From positions 40,639,293-40,703,292 of the forward strand of contig JAVGWX010000004.1 of assembly GCA_036924085.1 (NCBI GenBank): a stretch of 64,000 nucleotides of DNA, written 5' to 3'. Every line of letters starts with the position of its first letter. The stretch's first letter is position 1. A model generated the notes under the pieces. It had not been told where the DNA came from. It worked only from the letters and a program-made list of their open reading frames with translations, and did no database searches. Made by a program: the position numbers and the translations under genes. Below are positions 24,881 to 35,901 of the stretch, piece after piece. Origin of the DNA: Ariolimax columbianus. Taxonomy: Eukaryota; Mollusca; Gastropoda; Stylommatophora; Arionidae.

Positions 24881-25279
24881 CTGTCCATATATTGTATGTT
24901 CATTTGTGCAAGCCATTAGAAGCACTAGCCCTCTTAGTGAAGGCTATTGTATGTCATGATGTTATTGTGTGGTTTTGTATTTGTCTTGTGTGGTCTAGAG
25001 TGTGTGCCCTGTTCTCCTTCTTTGCTGCTAGTATCCATCCAGATGATGTATGGTCACAAGTATCTTAGTTTTCTATTAAAATGTGACCTATGTGTTTGAA
25101 ACGCATGTTTTATCATGACTTATGGTCTCATGGGGTATGATTTGAAAGGATTGTCATGTTTGGAATCTGCTGGATATGGTTCCTTGAAGCTTTTCGTACT
25201 GAGTTAACTCCAGACGACATGTCTTTGTTAGTGAGTTATAGCGCCTCTTCCTAAATCATGAGACGTACTGAAGAAAGTG

Positions 25280-25717
25280 CAGTTCTCCTGGCTGTAGGGC
25301 AATGTGAGGCTCTTCAGTAAGGTTATCATTGGTTATGGGGAAAACAGTGGCGATCTCCACCTTGTTGGTCAGACTGCTGTAACTGGGATCAAGATGCTGA
25401 GCAGCGCATGAGCTGCAGTTGTCAGTGACCCATAGCTGACTGCTAGCGTCAGGGCCAACGAACCAGAGCTGCCAAGACCCTTCTACACCTCCACGTGGTG
25501 ATCCTGGATCTATAGCAGGGCAGACTGGCTAAGGAGAAGGGTTCGAAGAGGGAATGCTAACCTGGTACTAAAAAAATGTGTTGGACTGAAAGGTGCAAAT
25601 ATCGCAGTCAAGCTGTGAACTACGACAACGCATTCCATTCTCTGGACTACATTCTGCTACTTAAGCCCTTTCAAGGTTTGGTAGCGGGAGATTGAGAACG
25701 AGTGAAGCCAAGCCAAG
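25280..25717 (+). repeat. Interspersed family B, copy B1
   Basis: One of several copies (42.58, 59.17 minus, 62.46 minus; partial at 21.87 and 34.17 kb). Landmarks in order are GGGATCAAGATGCTGAGCA, CTTCTACACCTCCACG, GGTGCAAATATCGCAG, CTGCTACTTAAGCCCTTTC and GGGAGATTGAGAACGA. Near its end it has a readable strip resembling KxLLKSDVL, as in the family A leader. The family identity is unknown; it may be the 3' end of an I-like LINE. Confidence 0.75.
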
Positions 25718-25734
25718 ACTGCTGTAACTCAGCA

Positions 25735-26395
25735 TTTTTCCAGAAGTATACAGTATCATCATGTTGTATGTCCTTTACAGAACGTCGCTCACATCACAGC
25801 TCATTTCTGATAAAAACTCGATCTCTTGTGCCAAATCTCAAGCTTGCTCCAGTTTATGCACAAGAATTCTTTGAAATCTTGGTGCCGTCGCCTTCTTGAT
25901 CTACCTCTCTTGCCCGGCACTAAACCGTGCATTACCATTCTCTCAAGACCGTTGTGTCTTTTGATGTGGCCAAAGTATTTCAATTTCGTCCAACTCTTGT
26001 AGAATGTCTGCATTCTTCTTTTTTTCGGTCCATGTTATTTTGAGGACCTTTCAAAAACATTTGAACTCAAGGATTCGATTCTCTTCCTTTATGTCCGGTT
26101 AACTGTCCATGCTTCTCAACTGTATGCTGCCAGGTCTCTGTAAAAACACAAGTTCTCAAAATTTCCACTTTTGTTGGATTGCTGGTATTATGTCATATTT
26201 TCCTCAGGTTATGCAGCCTCTGCATTCGTCTCCTGGTTTGCTTTGCGTGATCGACATTGTTGTAAATTCTGGAGCTTAGATAATCAAATTTCTTGACCTG
26301 TTCTATTTCCACACTCCCGAACTTGATTTTATGTTGACTTCTTGTTTTCGGTGGTCATTATCTTAGTTTTGTTTATATTTACAAAGAGGTTTACA
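25735..26395 (-). pseudogene. RTE-like LINE 3' fragment (family J)
   Basis: Minus-strand homologue of the better-preserved copy at 53.25-53.99 kb. An open stretch encodes FGHIKRHNGLERMV and a basic tail (GKRGRSRRRR), the end of RTE-type RTs. Upstream, degraded counterparts of the YLGS, ESWT and KIMTT blocks are visible. It carries many frameshifts and is 5'-truncated at about 26.39 kb, within a few tens of bases of the 53.99-kb breakpoint. Confidence 0.7.
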
Positions 26396-27164
26396 GTATA
26401 CAAAAATATATTTATCATACATAAATAATTTCTAAACTTTCTAAACAAAAAAAATATTGTTAATATTCATTTGGATACCACCGTTAATTGTTTGCTCGAG
26501 TGGTGCTGGGTGTGAAAACTAAAAGAAACTAATATTCCAGGCATGTCGTAAAACATACCTATAGACGGTTGTGCATAAGCTAGCAATCTCATCATGTAAA
26601 ACCATTGCTACTGAAACCGCCACTGCAAGTAATCAGACACAACCTCCTGCATCGGTATTAATTGTGACCCTATTGCTTCACAGTAGACGAGAAGACGAAG
26701 AAGAAGTCGACATTCAATTGTTACAATGTTATTATCTTTTGTTAAAGTCAACTACTATGTATTCCTAAAGCCAGAGTTCTTTTAATAATGGATGTGACTC
26801 GAAAATGGATCGGTAAATTCTTGAATTGAAGCTGAAGTGAAACGGTTGCCCAATCCCCTTTTAGGGTGACTGAAAAAGAATTTCCTTGAGCCAGGAAAAC
26901 ACCAGACGCTGACACTCATGGAATGTTAATCAGGTAGATGGATCTCTAATAACCTGACTTTGCTTCTAATACGTTGAGTGACTACCAACAAAGTAACAAA
27001 GTGTAGTCAACCAAGAATGTACTTGCCAAGTCTAAGATGGGTCAATTAATCTCAGACGCAGGAAACAATTAGATTTTGAAAGATTTTGTGGACAAATGCC
27101 CTACAGTAACTTGGCTGATAAGTGAGCTGATCCAATCCAGTGTGTTTGCCTTACCACTGAGGTT

Positions 27165-27430
27165 CTTCTTCTTCTTCTTCTTCGTCCTTATCACCCTTGG
27201 ATGTAGAGGTCATCTACTAAACCTCCCCAAGCAAACCTGTCATGTTCTGGTCTGTTTTCTCCAGTTCTTTCTAGCTTCTCTATTTTTGTCTAGGTCTCTT
27301 CTCCCTGTGTTCTTTGGCCTTCCTTTGACTCATTTTCCTGTGGGTTCCATGACAGATATTTCCTGGTGTTAACTGGCTCGAAGCTTCCGCAGTGTGTGTC
27401 GTATCCAGGGTCACCTTCTCCCTACATTTT
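27165..27430 (-). pseudogene. LINE RT C-terminal tail with (GAA)n end
   Basis: On the minus strand a degraded basic tail can be read (THRKMSQRKAKEHREKRP, then ELEKT), resembling the GKRKRGRP...TWRR terminus of RTE-like RTs. It ends at a (GAA)n tail (TTC repeats at 27165-27184). Confidence 0.45.
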
Positions 27431-27782
27431 CCGGTTCCAATTGCTTTTGGCATGTTCTCTCACAAATGCTTTCATTTGTAACCTTGTCGAAAAAAAATCC
27501 TGCAATCTCTTACAACTGAGTTTGGTCACTGAGATTAGACAACCTGAATTGGTGATAGCCTTTTTATAAAAAATTAGAAGCTATATAGACACAATATTGT
27601 TGAGTCTTAGCGTCTGAGCCAAAGGAGAAACTCGAAACTATGAACACACGGAGAGCACGCGTTGTAGTCGTATGTAAGAATTTACAGTCCTACGTAGTTT
27701 ACAAGATGTCAGTCTTAATGTCCAATATAAGAATAGTAATTTTCATGGTTAACAACAACAAAAAATAATTAAATTATGTTTT

Positions 27783-28349
27783 TCTTCTTCTTCGTACGCT
27801 GGCTGTCAAACGTCAACCTGTATTTTTTCGAAGAAAGCAGCGGTCATCCTGCCAATAGAGCTTGTCTAGTGTTGCCACTGGTGATGGCCACATGTGCTTT
27901 CTCTGGTCCTCGTATGTCGAGCAGTTTTGCAGCAGATGTTCAGCGGTCATTTTCTCGGTACCACAAGTGCGTTCGTCAGTGCCACCTATCTTCAGTTTAT
28001 TGAATAGGTGGTACCTTAGTCTGTTGTGGTCTGTGCGGAGTCTGAAGACCACGACCAGCTCTCTTCTGTTCAACTGGTAATAGGCATCGTTTTTTGTGTA
28101 GCCAGTATGTTCTGTTTCCCATTTGGCCATGTATCTGGCCCTAATAAACCTTTTGGACTCTTCGTAGGTGACACTAGAATATGGTTGTGGTAGTCTTGCA
28201 CCTTCTTTTGCCAGTCTGTCTGCCTCCTCGTTGCCTTGGATGTTACAGTGGGATGGAACCTACTGTACCACTACTCTTTTTGGTGCGGACTGCTGGCATA
28301 GTTGACAGAGTACTGCTCCTAAAATTATTAAGTTCAGTATTTTTCTGGC
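27783..28349 (-). mobile_element. Family A LINE copy A2, 5'-truncated
   Basis: The minus-strand 3' end of family A from the CCAGAAAAATACTGAAC block to a (GAA)n tail. Flanks AAATTATGTTTT (27771-27782) and AAATTATGATTTT (28350-28362) form an imperfect target-site duplication. So the element was truncated on insertion, ordinary target-primed reverse transcription behaviour. Confidence 0.9.
27813..28330 (-). pseudogene. RNase H C-terminal fragment in A2
   Basis: The frame from about 28130 to 27813 encodes AKWETEHTGYTKNDAYYQLN, RLRTDHNRLRYHLFNKLK and the Cys motif (TDERTCG, then EHLLQNC), in which the first Cys pair is partly lost. The RNase H end lies upstream with a stop (PTVPSHCNIQGNEEADRLAKEGA-like region, Trp codon changed to a stop). 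A short deletion near the C terminus removes the SVDSLRMT block and shifts the end. Confidence 0.75.
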
Positions 28350-28429
28350 AAATTATGATTTTACAATTTAATGATACAGCCTTTGTTTATAAATCAAAAT
28401 CAGCTAAATAACAAGAAATGGTTGATATG

Positions 28430-28580
28430 ATGATTGTTGATTGCGGATAGGCTAAGGACTCGGCGTTTGAGAAGACACGTCACACAATGCGATGCCGCAA
28501 ACGGTTCTGACTTTCCTTGTACACACTGGAAGACGCTTCTTTGCTCGGATTGGTCTTACGAGTCATTTGCGTTATCGTCA
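28430..28580 (+). pseudogene. LINE family D zinc-finger fragment
   Basis: With one frame correction this stretch reads FPCTH followed by GRRFFARIGLTSHLRYRH, a C2H2-type finger like that ending the family D RT at 55.86 kb (CPICSRCFRARIGLFSHMRN). It is short, frameshifted and non-functional. Confidence 0.55.
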
Positions 28581-28944
28581 TGGACTGTAGTTACATACCT
28601 TTTTTTCAAAGCACAATTACTATCGTCTGACAATACGGAAAGAGTCAATGAATGGCTAATAAGTTGCATGGGACCAGATTAAGTGGTGTTACTCTAGTTG
28701 GCTGCAATGGACAATTTGAACTGTAAAGGGTTAAGGAAGGCATGCCTGTGATGTAAGCGGTCGATGATAATAATACTAGTAATGTGTTCACTATTATCGC
28801 CATCTTCCTGTGCTATACTACATCCTTGGGACTGTGGTTGCGCTTTAGACTGATCAAGCCATTGCGAACTCGGAAAGGTCTATTTCGCGACTGGTAAACA
28901 CGGTCTACAACTGGTACTGGTATTCCCTCTGCTTTGGACATTGC

Positions 28945-29240
28945 TTACACACGGAGGCCCTCACTGAATACAAAGCACTTTTTGACTGTCCTTTTCCAGG
29001 CTGAACTATTTTGGGCATGGTTTTCCCAGGTATCAGTGTCTATTTGATAGTACTTAAGATATTCATTCAGACTGTCTTTGAATCGCGTTTCTGGACAACC
29101 ATGTGACCGTCTCCCTGCACTCAGATCATCGAACAGAAACCCCGTTGGGAGCCTTCCCTTTGGTATTGGAACAAGTTGGCTATCGCATCTCAGTTTAGCT
29201 TTGTGAAAAAGTGCATGAATACTCATCAAACTGGCTTTGA
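28945..29240 (-). pseudogene. LINE family D RT C-terminal fragment
   Basis: A 94-residue frame reads MMSIHALFHKAKLR, then LPTGFLF, then RFKDSLNEYLKYYQIDTDTW. It aligns block by block with the 55.86-kb element (MPSIHALLEKARLGWAGH, LPKKLLYGEL, LKDSLKICQIDIDTWE). The GWAGH core is lost. It lies 3' of the finger fragment on the opposite strand, so the two are not one insertion. Confidence 0.75.
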
Positions 29241-29261
29241 ATCATCGCCAGTTATCAGCCT

Positions 29262-30705
29262 GGTTCTTCTTGGAACATAATGCCACAACTTATGTTGTCC
29301 ATCTGTTCATATTATGTGTCACCCTCTTGAGTTCTATCCGTGAGACTTCGATTGAACCGACTTCTTCATCAACAGTTCGCCGTTAGGGGTTCCTTAACCT
29401 TTCCATTGGTCTCTTTCCCTGTGGGTTCCAATTCAGCGCGTGTTAGGTTATTTTGTCGGACTTCTTCCCACTTTCTCTCCGAAATCCTCTGCTGTATTGG
29501 TTGTTGTCGTGTTCTTTTCTACAGATCTGTATTTATTACTATCTCTGACCAGCTAGTACAAATTAATAAAAGAAAACACTTTTTAAGGAAAGTTAAACGT
29601 GATGCCCCTAGTCACAAGCCAGTTCTAAGAGCCATATAGCAGCAGTCTGGATGTAAATACCCTAGTCACATACCAGTTCTAAGAGCCATATAGCAGCAGT
29701 TTGGACGTGATCTCCCTAGTCACATAAGATGTCTAAGAGCCAATAGCAGCAGTCTAGACGTGATCTCCCTAGTCATATAAGATGTCTAAGAGCCATATAG
29801 CAGCAGTCTGAACGTGATCCCCCTAGTCACATGCCAGTTCTAAGAGCAATATAGCAGCTGACTGCACGTGATCTCCCTAGTCACGTGCCATGTTTAAAAG
29901 TCATATAGCAGCTGTCTCCACGGGATCTCCCTAGTCACGTGCCATGTTTAAGAGTCATATAGCAGCTGTCTGCACGTGATCTCCCTAGTCACATGCCAGT
30001 TCTAAGAGCAATATAGCAGCTGTCTGCACGTGATCTCACTAGTCACGTGCCATGTTTAAGAGTCATATAGCAGCTGTCTGCACGTGATCTCCCTAGTCAC
30101 GTGCCATGTTTAAAAGTCATATAGCAGTTGTCTGCACGTGATTTCCCTAGTCACGTGCCATGTTTAAGAGTCACATAGCAGCTGTCTGCACGTGATCTCC
30201 CTAGTCACGTGCCATGTTTAAGAGTCATATAGCAGCTGTCTGCACGTGATCTCCCTAGTCACGTGCCAGTTCTAAGAGCAATATAGCAGCTGTCTGCACG
30301 TGATCTCCCTAGTCACGTGCCATGTTTAAGAGTCATAAAGCAGCTGACTGCACGTGATCTCCCTAGTGACGTGCCATGTTTAAGAGTCATATAGCAGCTG
30401 ACTGCACGTGATCTCCCTAGTCACGTGCCATGTTTAAGAGTCATATGGCAGAACGACTTTAGTTTAGTGTTAAACAGCCTAATCTTATTCTCCGCGGAAA
30501 ATGCTGTCAAGTAGCATATTGGACGAAGAGGGTTGAAAACAAATCTGGCCTTGTTAATTCTTACATTAAGATCTTGTTTTCTTCCTCGCAATTTTTCAAT
30601 GTAACTTTCCAGATATGTAAATTGAGCACTTTTTCAATTATCTTACCATTAATTTGTATGGGGATCTTTTGTTTGTTATTAATTCTCATTTGTTTTGATC
30701 ACACT
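29262..30705 (-). mobile_element. RTE-like LINE (family E) with an internal minisatellite
   Basis: Read on the minus strand, 30705 to 30455 gives an open RT stretch: NGKIIEKV, then FTYLESYIEKLRGR, INKARFVFNPLRP, SAENKIRLFNTKLKSF. The next expected motif, LLYGSETW, is replaced by a 54-bp tandem array (see separate entry). After the array the protein resumes from about 29595 with NTDLWKRT, then ISERKWEEV, then NLTRHALNWNPQGKRP, the usual RTE-like order. A degraded ALCS tail ends near 29262. The element is dead but ordered. Confidence 0.75.
29605..30455 (-). repeat. 54-bp minisatellite grown from the RT LLYGSETW motif
   Basis: About 15 copies of 54 bp (CACGTGATCTCCCTAGTCAC + GTGCCATGTTTAAGAGTCAT + ATAGCAGCTGTCTG). 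On the minus strand, in the element's frame, each unit reads LLY(G/D)S, stop, (N/T)W-x-VTR, i.e. the RT motif LLYGSETW-x-VTK with its Glu codon now a stop. Copies nearest 29.6 kb are closest to coding (CTGCTATATGGCTCTTAGAA). Two variants (CAGTTCTAAGAGC and CATGTTTAAGAGT) intermix. Confidence 0.85.
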
Positions 30706-31021
30706 AACTTGCAACCCCACCTATGCTGTTTCAAATGTTAGTCTGTCTAGCTTTCCTTATATGCCTCGCTGTTATCTTCGCTCCAGATGTTCTGGTTTGC
30801 TCTAGATAAGACTTAATTATTTATGATATGGCCCTGTCGACAAATATGGAGTAAGCGTCTCCGTCGGGTCATCTAGACGGGATTCAATTTCCAGATGGCT
30901 CAGGCGTAGACAGTACATCTCTAACATGCTAACAGCAGGATGGGGAGAATAGCGGTACGGTAGATATGCAGCTTAGTCTTTATACAGATTCCTCAAAACT
31001 CTAGAATTGAAGACCGGATTT

Positions 31022-31891
31022 CTTCTTCTTCTTCGTACGCTGTCAGACGTCAACTTGAATTTGTTCGAAGAAAGCAGCTGTCATTCTGAGGCTGTCGACA
31101 CTGCCATAGAGCTTGTCTAGTGTTGGCACTGGTGATGGCCATATGTGCTTTCTCTGGTCCTCGGATGTCGGACAATTTTGCAGCAGATGTTCAGCGGTCA
31201 TTTTCCCTGTACCACAGGTGCATTCGTCAGTGCCACATTTCTTCAGTTTATTGAATAGATGGTACCTCAGTATATTGTGGCCTATGCAGAGTCTTAAGAC
31301 CACGACCTGCTCTCTTCTGTTCAACTGGTAATAGGCATCCTTTTTTGTAAAGCCATCATTTTCTGTTTCCCATTTGGCCATGTATCTGGGCCTAATAAAC
31401 CTTTTGGACTCTTCGTAGGTCACACTAGAATCTGGTTGTGGTAGTGTTGCACCTTTTTTTGCCAGTCTGTCTGCCTCCTCGTTGCCTTGGATGTTACAGT
31501 GGGATAGAACCCACCGTATCACTACTCTTTTTGGTACGGACTGCTGGCATAGCTGACAGAGTACTGCTCTTAAATCATTAAGTTCAGTATTTTTCTGGCT
31601 TTTTAGTGCTGTAATCACGGCCAGGGCATCTGTAAACAGGACTATCTGACTTTCATTGCTTTCGCCTGTCAGCATTGCTTTTACTGCAGCCTTCAGTGCC
31701 TCTGCCTTCGCTCTGAAATTGCTTGAGAATTTTCCAGTTGCCCCTGACAGTGTTATTTTTCTACCATTTGTTAGGCTCAGGAATACCCCAGCTCCTCAGT
31801 TCTGTGTTGTGTTTGTTATAGAACCGTCGGTGTATGCATGGGTCCAGTCCATGCTTGGGTAGATTTCGCTATGTACCTCAGGGTTATGGGT
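31022..31891 (-). mobile_element. Family A LINE copy A3, 5'-truncated
   Basis: Minus-strand family A 3' end, from the start of the RNase H region to a (GAA)n tail. A 9-10-bp duplication, GACCGGATTT, flanks it (31012-31021 and 31892-31901). Confidence 0.92.
31043..31850 (-). pseudogene. RNase H domain of A3
   Basis: Covers the whole RNase H: WTHAYTDGS (first Asp), a region with AKAEAL (the Glu), LFTDALAV (second Asp) and EEADRLAKKG (last Asp), then the C-terminal Cys motif (CGTDECTCGTGKM...EHLLQNC). One stop (TGA, about 31796) sits between the first Asp and the Glu; otherwise the frame is open to a normal end (VDV, stop). Two RNase H residues differ from the other copies (RWVLSH for QWVPSH). 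Confidence 0.85.
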
Positions 31892-32040
31892 GACCGGATT
31901 TGAATGAAGCCTTTTTTATTATGTTTGCCATTTAATCAGCAATGATCACAGATTTTGACAGAGATTTACAGAGATATTCGAATTTGTCCACCTCTCTAAC
32001 TGCTGCCCCCTCACCGCAATCGCTGATAGTTTATACAGTG

Positions 32041-32325
32041 GGATTCCGTGGCGAAGTGGTTAAGAAGTCGGCCTCGTCATCAGGTGGTGTATGTTCGACT
32101 CCGGACTCCGCCGTCTTTTTCACAGGTGTTTGATGCGGAGTCCCCTGCATCTTGTAGTCGCCCCCTATTCGTCTTGTCCTTGACTTGCCACTGGGGTCGG
32201 GCGGCTTGAGGCAAGAGAGTGAGGATAAAAAGTAGCGCAGTTAATCCTTACTAAAAATAGCGCTAGCAGATAAATTATGCCGTCATCCTCTGCAATGGAC
32301 GGCGGCCTTTGCCTCGCTTTGCCTT
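32041..32325 (+). repeat. tRNA-derived SINE family S, copy S2
   Basis: Plus-strand copy with clear box A (GTGGCGAAGTGGTTAAGAAG) and box B (TGTTCGACTCC) in a tRNA-like head, followed by the family body and tail (TTTGCCTCGCTTTGCCTT). It abuts an antisense RT fragment at 32326, an arrangement repeated at 55.3-55.8 kb. Confidence 0.87.
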
Positions 32326-32590
32326 TATACAGTTTACCTGGAGCTGATTAGTACATGACTTCCGTTTCTTTACCATAATAGTCAAGCCAAAGTTGTCAAA
32401 AGCAACAGAGACAATGTCCATGCCTTCTTGCAAATTCTGTTCTCAGTCATCTGCAAATAAGAGTTGGCGAATCTTATCGCGCACTTCTTTGGTTTTTGTA
32501 TCGATGATACGTGAAAGTCAAATGTCAAGGTAGTATCACAACAGACTCTGCTGTCGGGTAGAAAGTGTTAGAGACTAAGGTGTAAGTGGT
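32326..32590 (-). pseudogene. LINE family D RT-palm fragment, joined to SINE S2
   Basis: On the minus strand it encodes the RT active-site region: LLFADD at about 32477, then EGMDIVSVAFDNFGLTIMVK and a KTEVM-like strip with one frameshift. It matches the family D motif FADDCAL...ACENFGLTINAKKTEVM. The same fragment, about 95% identical by eye, is at 55.28-55.54 kb. Confidence 0.75.
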
Positions 32591-33374
32591 CACATCTTGT
32601 TCATAAAGTGATGTGACCAGTTCCACCCCTTGTTGTCTTTCCTTCTCTTATCTGAATTCTAAACAGAGTTCCCATTTACAGCTTGGTCAATTGGAGTGTG
32701 CCAAAAACGGGCTTTGAACCACGTACCAATCACTATGAAAAGTGAGTACTCTGCCACTGCGCTCATCATACGACGATAAGTACTAGCATTTATAGAATGA
32801 GAGAGAGGTAATGTCAGAAAATATTGTTGTCAGCATATTTGCAGCTTCAATCTTCAAGAAGGCCTGTGTAATGTTTTGTTATGTCCAGTAGAATCGTTGT
32901 CACTGAACTTTTGGTAAACGTATAGTTGATTAATCTACCTCAACTGGCCAACATTTTCTCATTAAAGGAGATTAATTAACTACATAATCAATATGCAACA
33001 AGCAGTCATTGATTGACCTACAGATGTCACCCCCTTCGAGGCAAGGGCGTTAGCTCCGCCGCCTGAACCCCAGCATAACAAAGAAAGCAGATCCACACAC
33101 GCCCATGAATGTTTTAAGCCTGTAAATCTTTTTAAACATCCACGCCGTAGCCGACCATTCTGTGCCTTCCTAAGCAAATATCGAGAGTACGATAGGATAA
33201 CTTTCCTTGTTCAAGAGGTATCAGATAGCCAAGTCCACAATGATGTTACTACTGCAGTATCCACTCAATGCCCACACTCATTCCTACCAAGACGTTGGGA
33301 ATCTATAGATCCGAGAAACAAAGCCTGCTTGCTCAAGTAGTTCTCGTGCAGTATTTAAGCTAGATGTTTCTTCA

Positions 33375-33670
33375 TTCATCATCATCATTATCACGTTGGT
33401 TAATACTAACACTGGTTGCAAGCATGTCTCTCCCTTTGACCATACTCTTTGCAGCTCTCTACATTTCAGCTGAGGTTCGTAGTTTAATGTCTTTGTATGT
33501 CTAAAAAGTAACGGTGAATTTTGGTCACCACTTTCCTAATGATTGGTATCTCTATACCGATTTTTTGGAACGTCTGAACAAGTTTGTTCCAGTGGACTCT
33601 ATCAAAGGTTTTCTCGAAGTCAATAAAGCATATAAAATAGTGATCGTTTTTAGTGGATCATCCTCTAATT
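33375..33670 (-). pseudogene. LINE RT fragment with internal deletion
   Basis: On the minus strand an open stretch reads FIDFEKTFDRVHWNKLVQTF + QKIGIEIPIIRK, the RT block around the first catalytic Asp. It then jumps directly to a C-terminal tail (DIKLRTSAEM...KGRDML) that resembles the tail at 61.55-61.75 kb. The active-site FADD region and thumb are missing, so the copy is internally deleted. Confidence 0.65.
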
Positions 33671-34167
33671 AATTATTTTAAATATTATTTTATATACATG
33701 TGGTATTAATATTATCGTTTGAAATTGGACACTTTCTATTGTATTTTTTTTTTTACAAAGGAATTATTATTGAAGAACTGATCATTTGGCCATTGTTGTA
33801 AATTTTATTGACAAGCTTAAAAAGTAAATTGCGTAGTGTTTTCTCTCGCTGTTTTTGAGAACTCGATAGGTATCTTATATATCCCTAGTACTTTTCTTTC
33901 ACTATTGAGTAACATGTCCTATTATATTTGTCTCTCGTTACAGGGACTCTCTTCTATCAAAGACATGTCATTTAAGGGTTTGTCAGCTTGATATGCGCCC
34001 TCATCCTCATTCAATTCCATAACATATTCTCTCTATCTCTATATTTTGCTATCTGTGTATGTTAATAGTTTCTCATTATTTTCCTTCATAATCCGGGTTT
34101 GTAAGACCTTTTTTTTACGGAAGAATTATTTTACTTTCTTATGTACTTGATCAAATATATATGTTCT

Positions 34168-34278
34168 GTGCAGTCTTAAACTAGCGACACAACACATTCC
34201 GTTCTCCGGACTATTCTGCGACTTGCATAGCCCTTTTCAGAGCTTGGTAGCAGGAGACTGAGCATGAACAAAGCAACA
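34168..34278 (+). repeat. Family B, short 3' fragment
   Basis: ACACAACACATTCCGTTCTC...CAGAGCTTGGTAGCAGGAGA...GAACAAAGC matches only the last ~100 bp of family B. Confidence 0.6.
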
Positions 34279-35134
34279 GAAGAGAAAGACAATACTGTGC
34301 CCCCATACAGCACAAGAAACAGTTGCATCCATGGAGGACTTGAACTTTAAAAATCTTCCATATCCGCCGTGCTACCAGAACTTGCTTCAAGTTGTTGGCA
34401 CGTCATTTGACCACTCAAAGTGGCGATGACAGGAAACACTTTTAGAACAGATGAATAGGTGCAGCAGGTGTGAATGAATGCACGCGACCAAACAAACATG
34501 CGTTTTCCACATGAGTAATCCATGCAATTTGCAAGCGCTGCGGAACTTGAATCGAACGCAATGGAGACTTCGTCGAAAAATTATACAGTGGTGTGCAACG
34601 TTTGCTGAATTCATGTTAATGAAAATAACATTTAAGATTTGTTACTTGAAGCACCCTCGTATGATGGACCAGTCAATCTCTCAATTTTATTGGTAGACGA
34701 TCAAATGGAAACTTAAAGATGCAGTGCCAGCAGAACGTCACTTTTATTTGTCATTCATGAGTATCGGATCGTCTGTATTTCCTTTGCAACGCCGTATCTA
34801 GGACGTCATTGAATGATGTTTGGTGGTGAATTTCGGTGCTGTGAATTTGGTCCGTTCAAGATACTTTCAATGTTTATTATTCTCCATTTGTTACAGCTTT
34901 AAAAAAAGGTATTCTTCCGTGAAAATTGGAAAGACAATATAATAATAATTCTTAAACACATTGTCTCTTAGACGATACATCTGACATTGGCATGCCGCAT
35001 TTTCGTTGGACTAAGCTGCACATTTTAAAAAAGGTGTTCTATATCGGCAGCATAATCAGTTTTCTGTCGGATCCGATATAAAAACATTTCAAACTACTAA
35101 TTCTTTTTTTCCATCTTCTACTTCTTCAGCTAAT

Positions 35135-35352
35135 GGAGAGGGGAATGGAAGTGTGTATGCCTTAAGCACAGTGTTCGTGGACTATGAAAAAGCCTTCGAT
35201 ACCATTGACGTTAATGCAGTGACAAATGTCCTACGAAATCAAGTTATAGAGGAACAATATGCACTTCCTATAGCAGATATAAACAAGGTTTGCTCTACAA
35301 ATATCACCCTTTTCTACCGGCAAATTAACATACAAATTGAACGTGGTCTACT
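35135..35352 (+). pseudogene. RTE (BovB-like) RT, upstream half, split by a nested LINE
   Basis: The frame encodes TVFVDYEKAFDTIDVNAVTN, then NITLFYRQINIQIERG, the RT region from the first catalytic Asp block to just before the conserved RQGD...SPKLF motif of RTE-type LINEs. It stops matching exactly at the insertion point of the family A element. The protein resumes 5.9 kb downstream at 41.2 kb. It is 5'-truncated at about 35.13 kb. Confidence 0.78.
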
Positions 35353-35901
35353 CTTCTGGGGTCTAATATGGAACTGGTGCTGGATGTAGACCCCCAGAAA
35401 TCTGGGGTTATGCCCCCTGTGGCCCGGTTTGGTCTGCATCCAGTGTTCTGAAAAAGGAATTGACGGAAGAGCACTATCAGGAGTGGAGCCTGAGACCTAA
35501 ATTAACTTAACACGCCAATACTGCAGAATGACTATCAAAAAGTACACCTTCGTGGGGTCTAATAGAGAACATGTGCTGGAATTAGACCCTCGAAAATCTG
35601 GGGCTACCCTCTAAGAAACTTGATTGTCTCGCTAAGGGAATTGACGGAAGGGCACCACCAGGTGTGGAACCTGCGGCTTAATTTGACTGAACACGCCAAT
35701 ACTGTAGAACAACTGACAAATCGAGAGCACTGCCGTTTGGGTCTAATAATGAACCAACGCTGGTATTAGACTCACGGATGACAAGTCAGCTCTCAAACAC
35801 TCAAATGAAAGAACGCTACGGAAATCGTGTTTAACTCCGCAGAAACCGCAGATTTCAAATACCTGGTCATTGACAAACAAAAGCCCTCGATAAATTCGTC
35901 T
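35353..35901 (+). repeat. Tandem leader units with 28S- and 18S-like patches
   Basis: Leader units begin with GTCTAATA(N)TGAAC...GTGCTGG...TAGACC at 35361, 35557 and 35741, and in a diverged form at 35902, giving spacings of 196, 184 and 161 bp. This start resembles conserved 28S rRNA (AATAGGGAACGTGAGCTGGG, then TTTAGACC). The first two units also contain an 18S patch (35448-35513 and 35637-35695), including GGAATTGACGGAAGGGCACC in the second. That is the universal 18S block, not the bacterial or organellar version. Confidence 0.72.
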
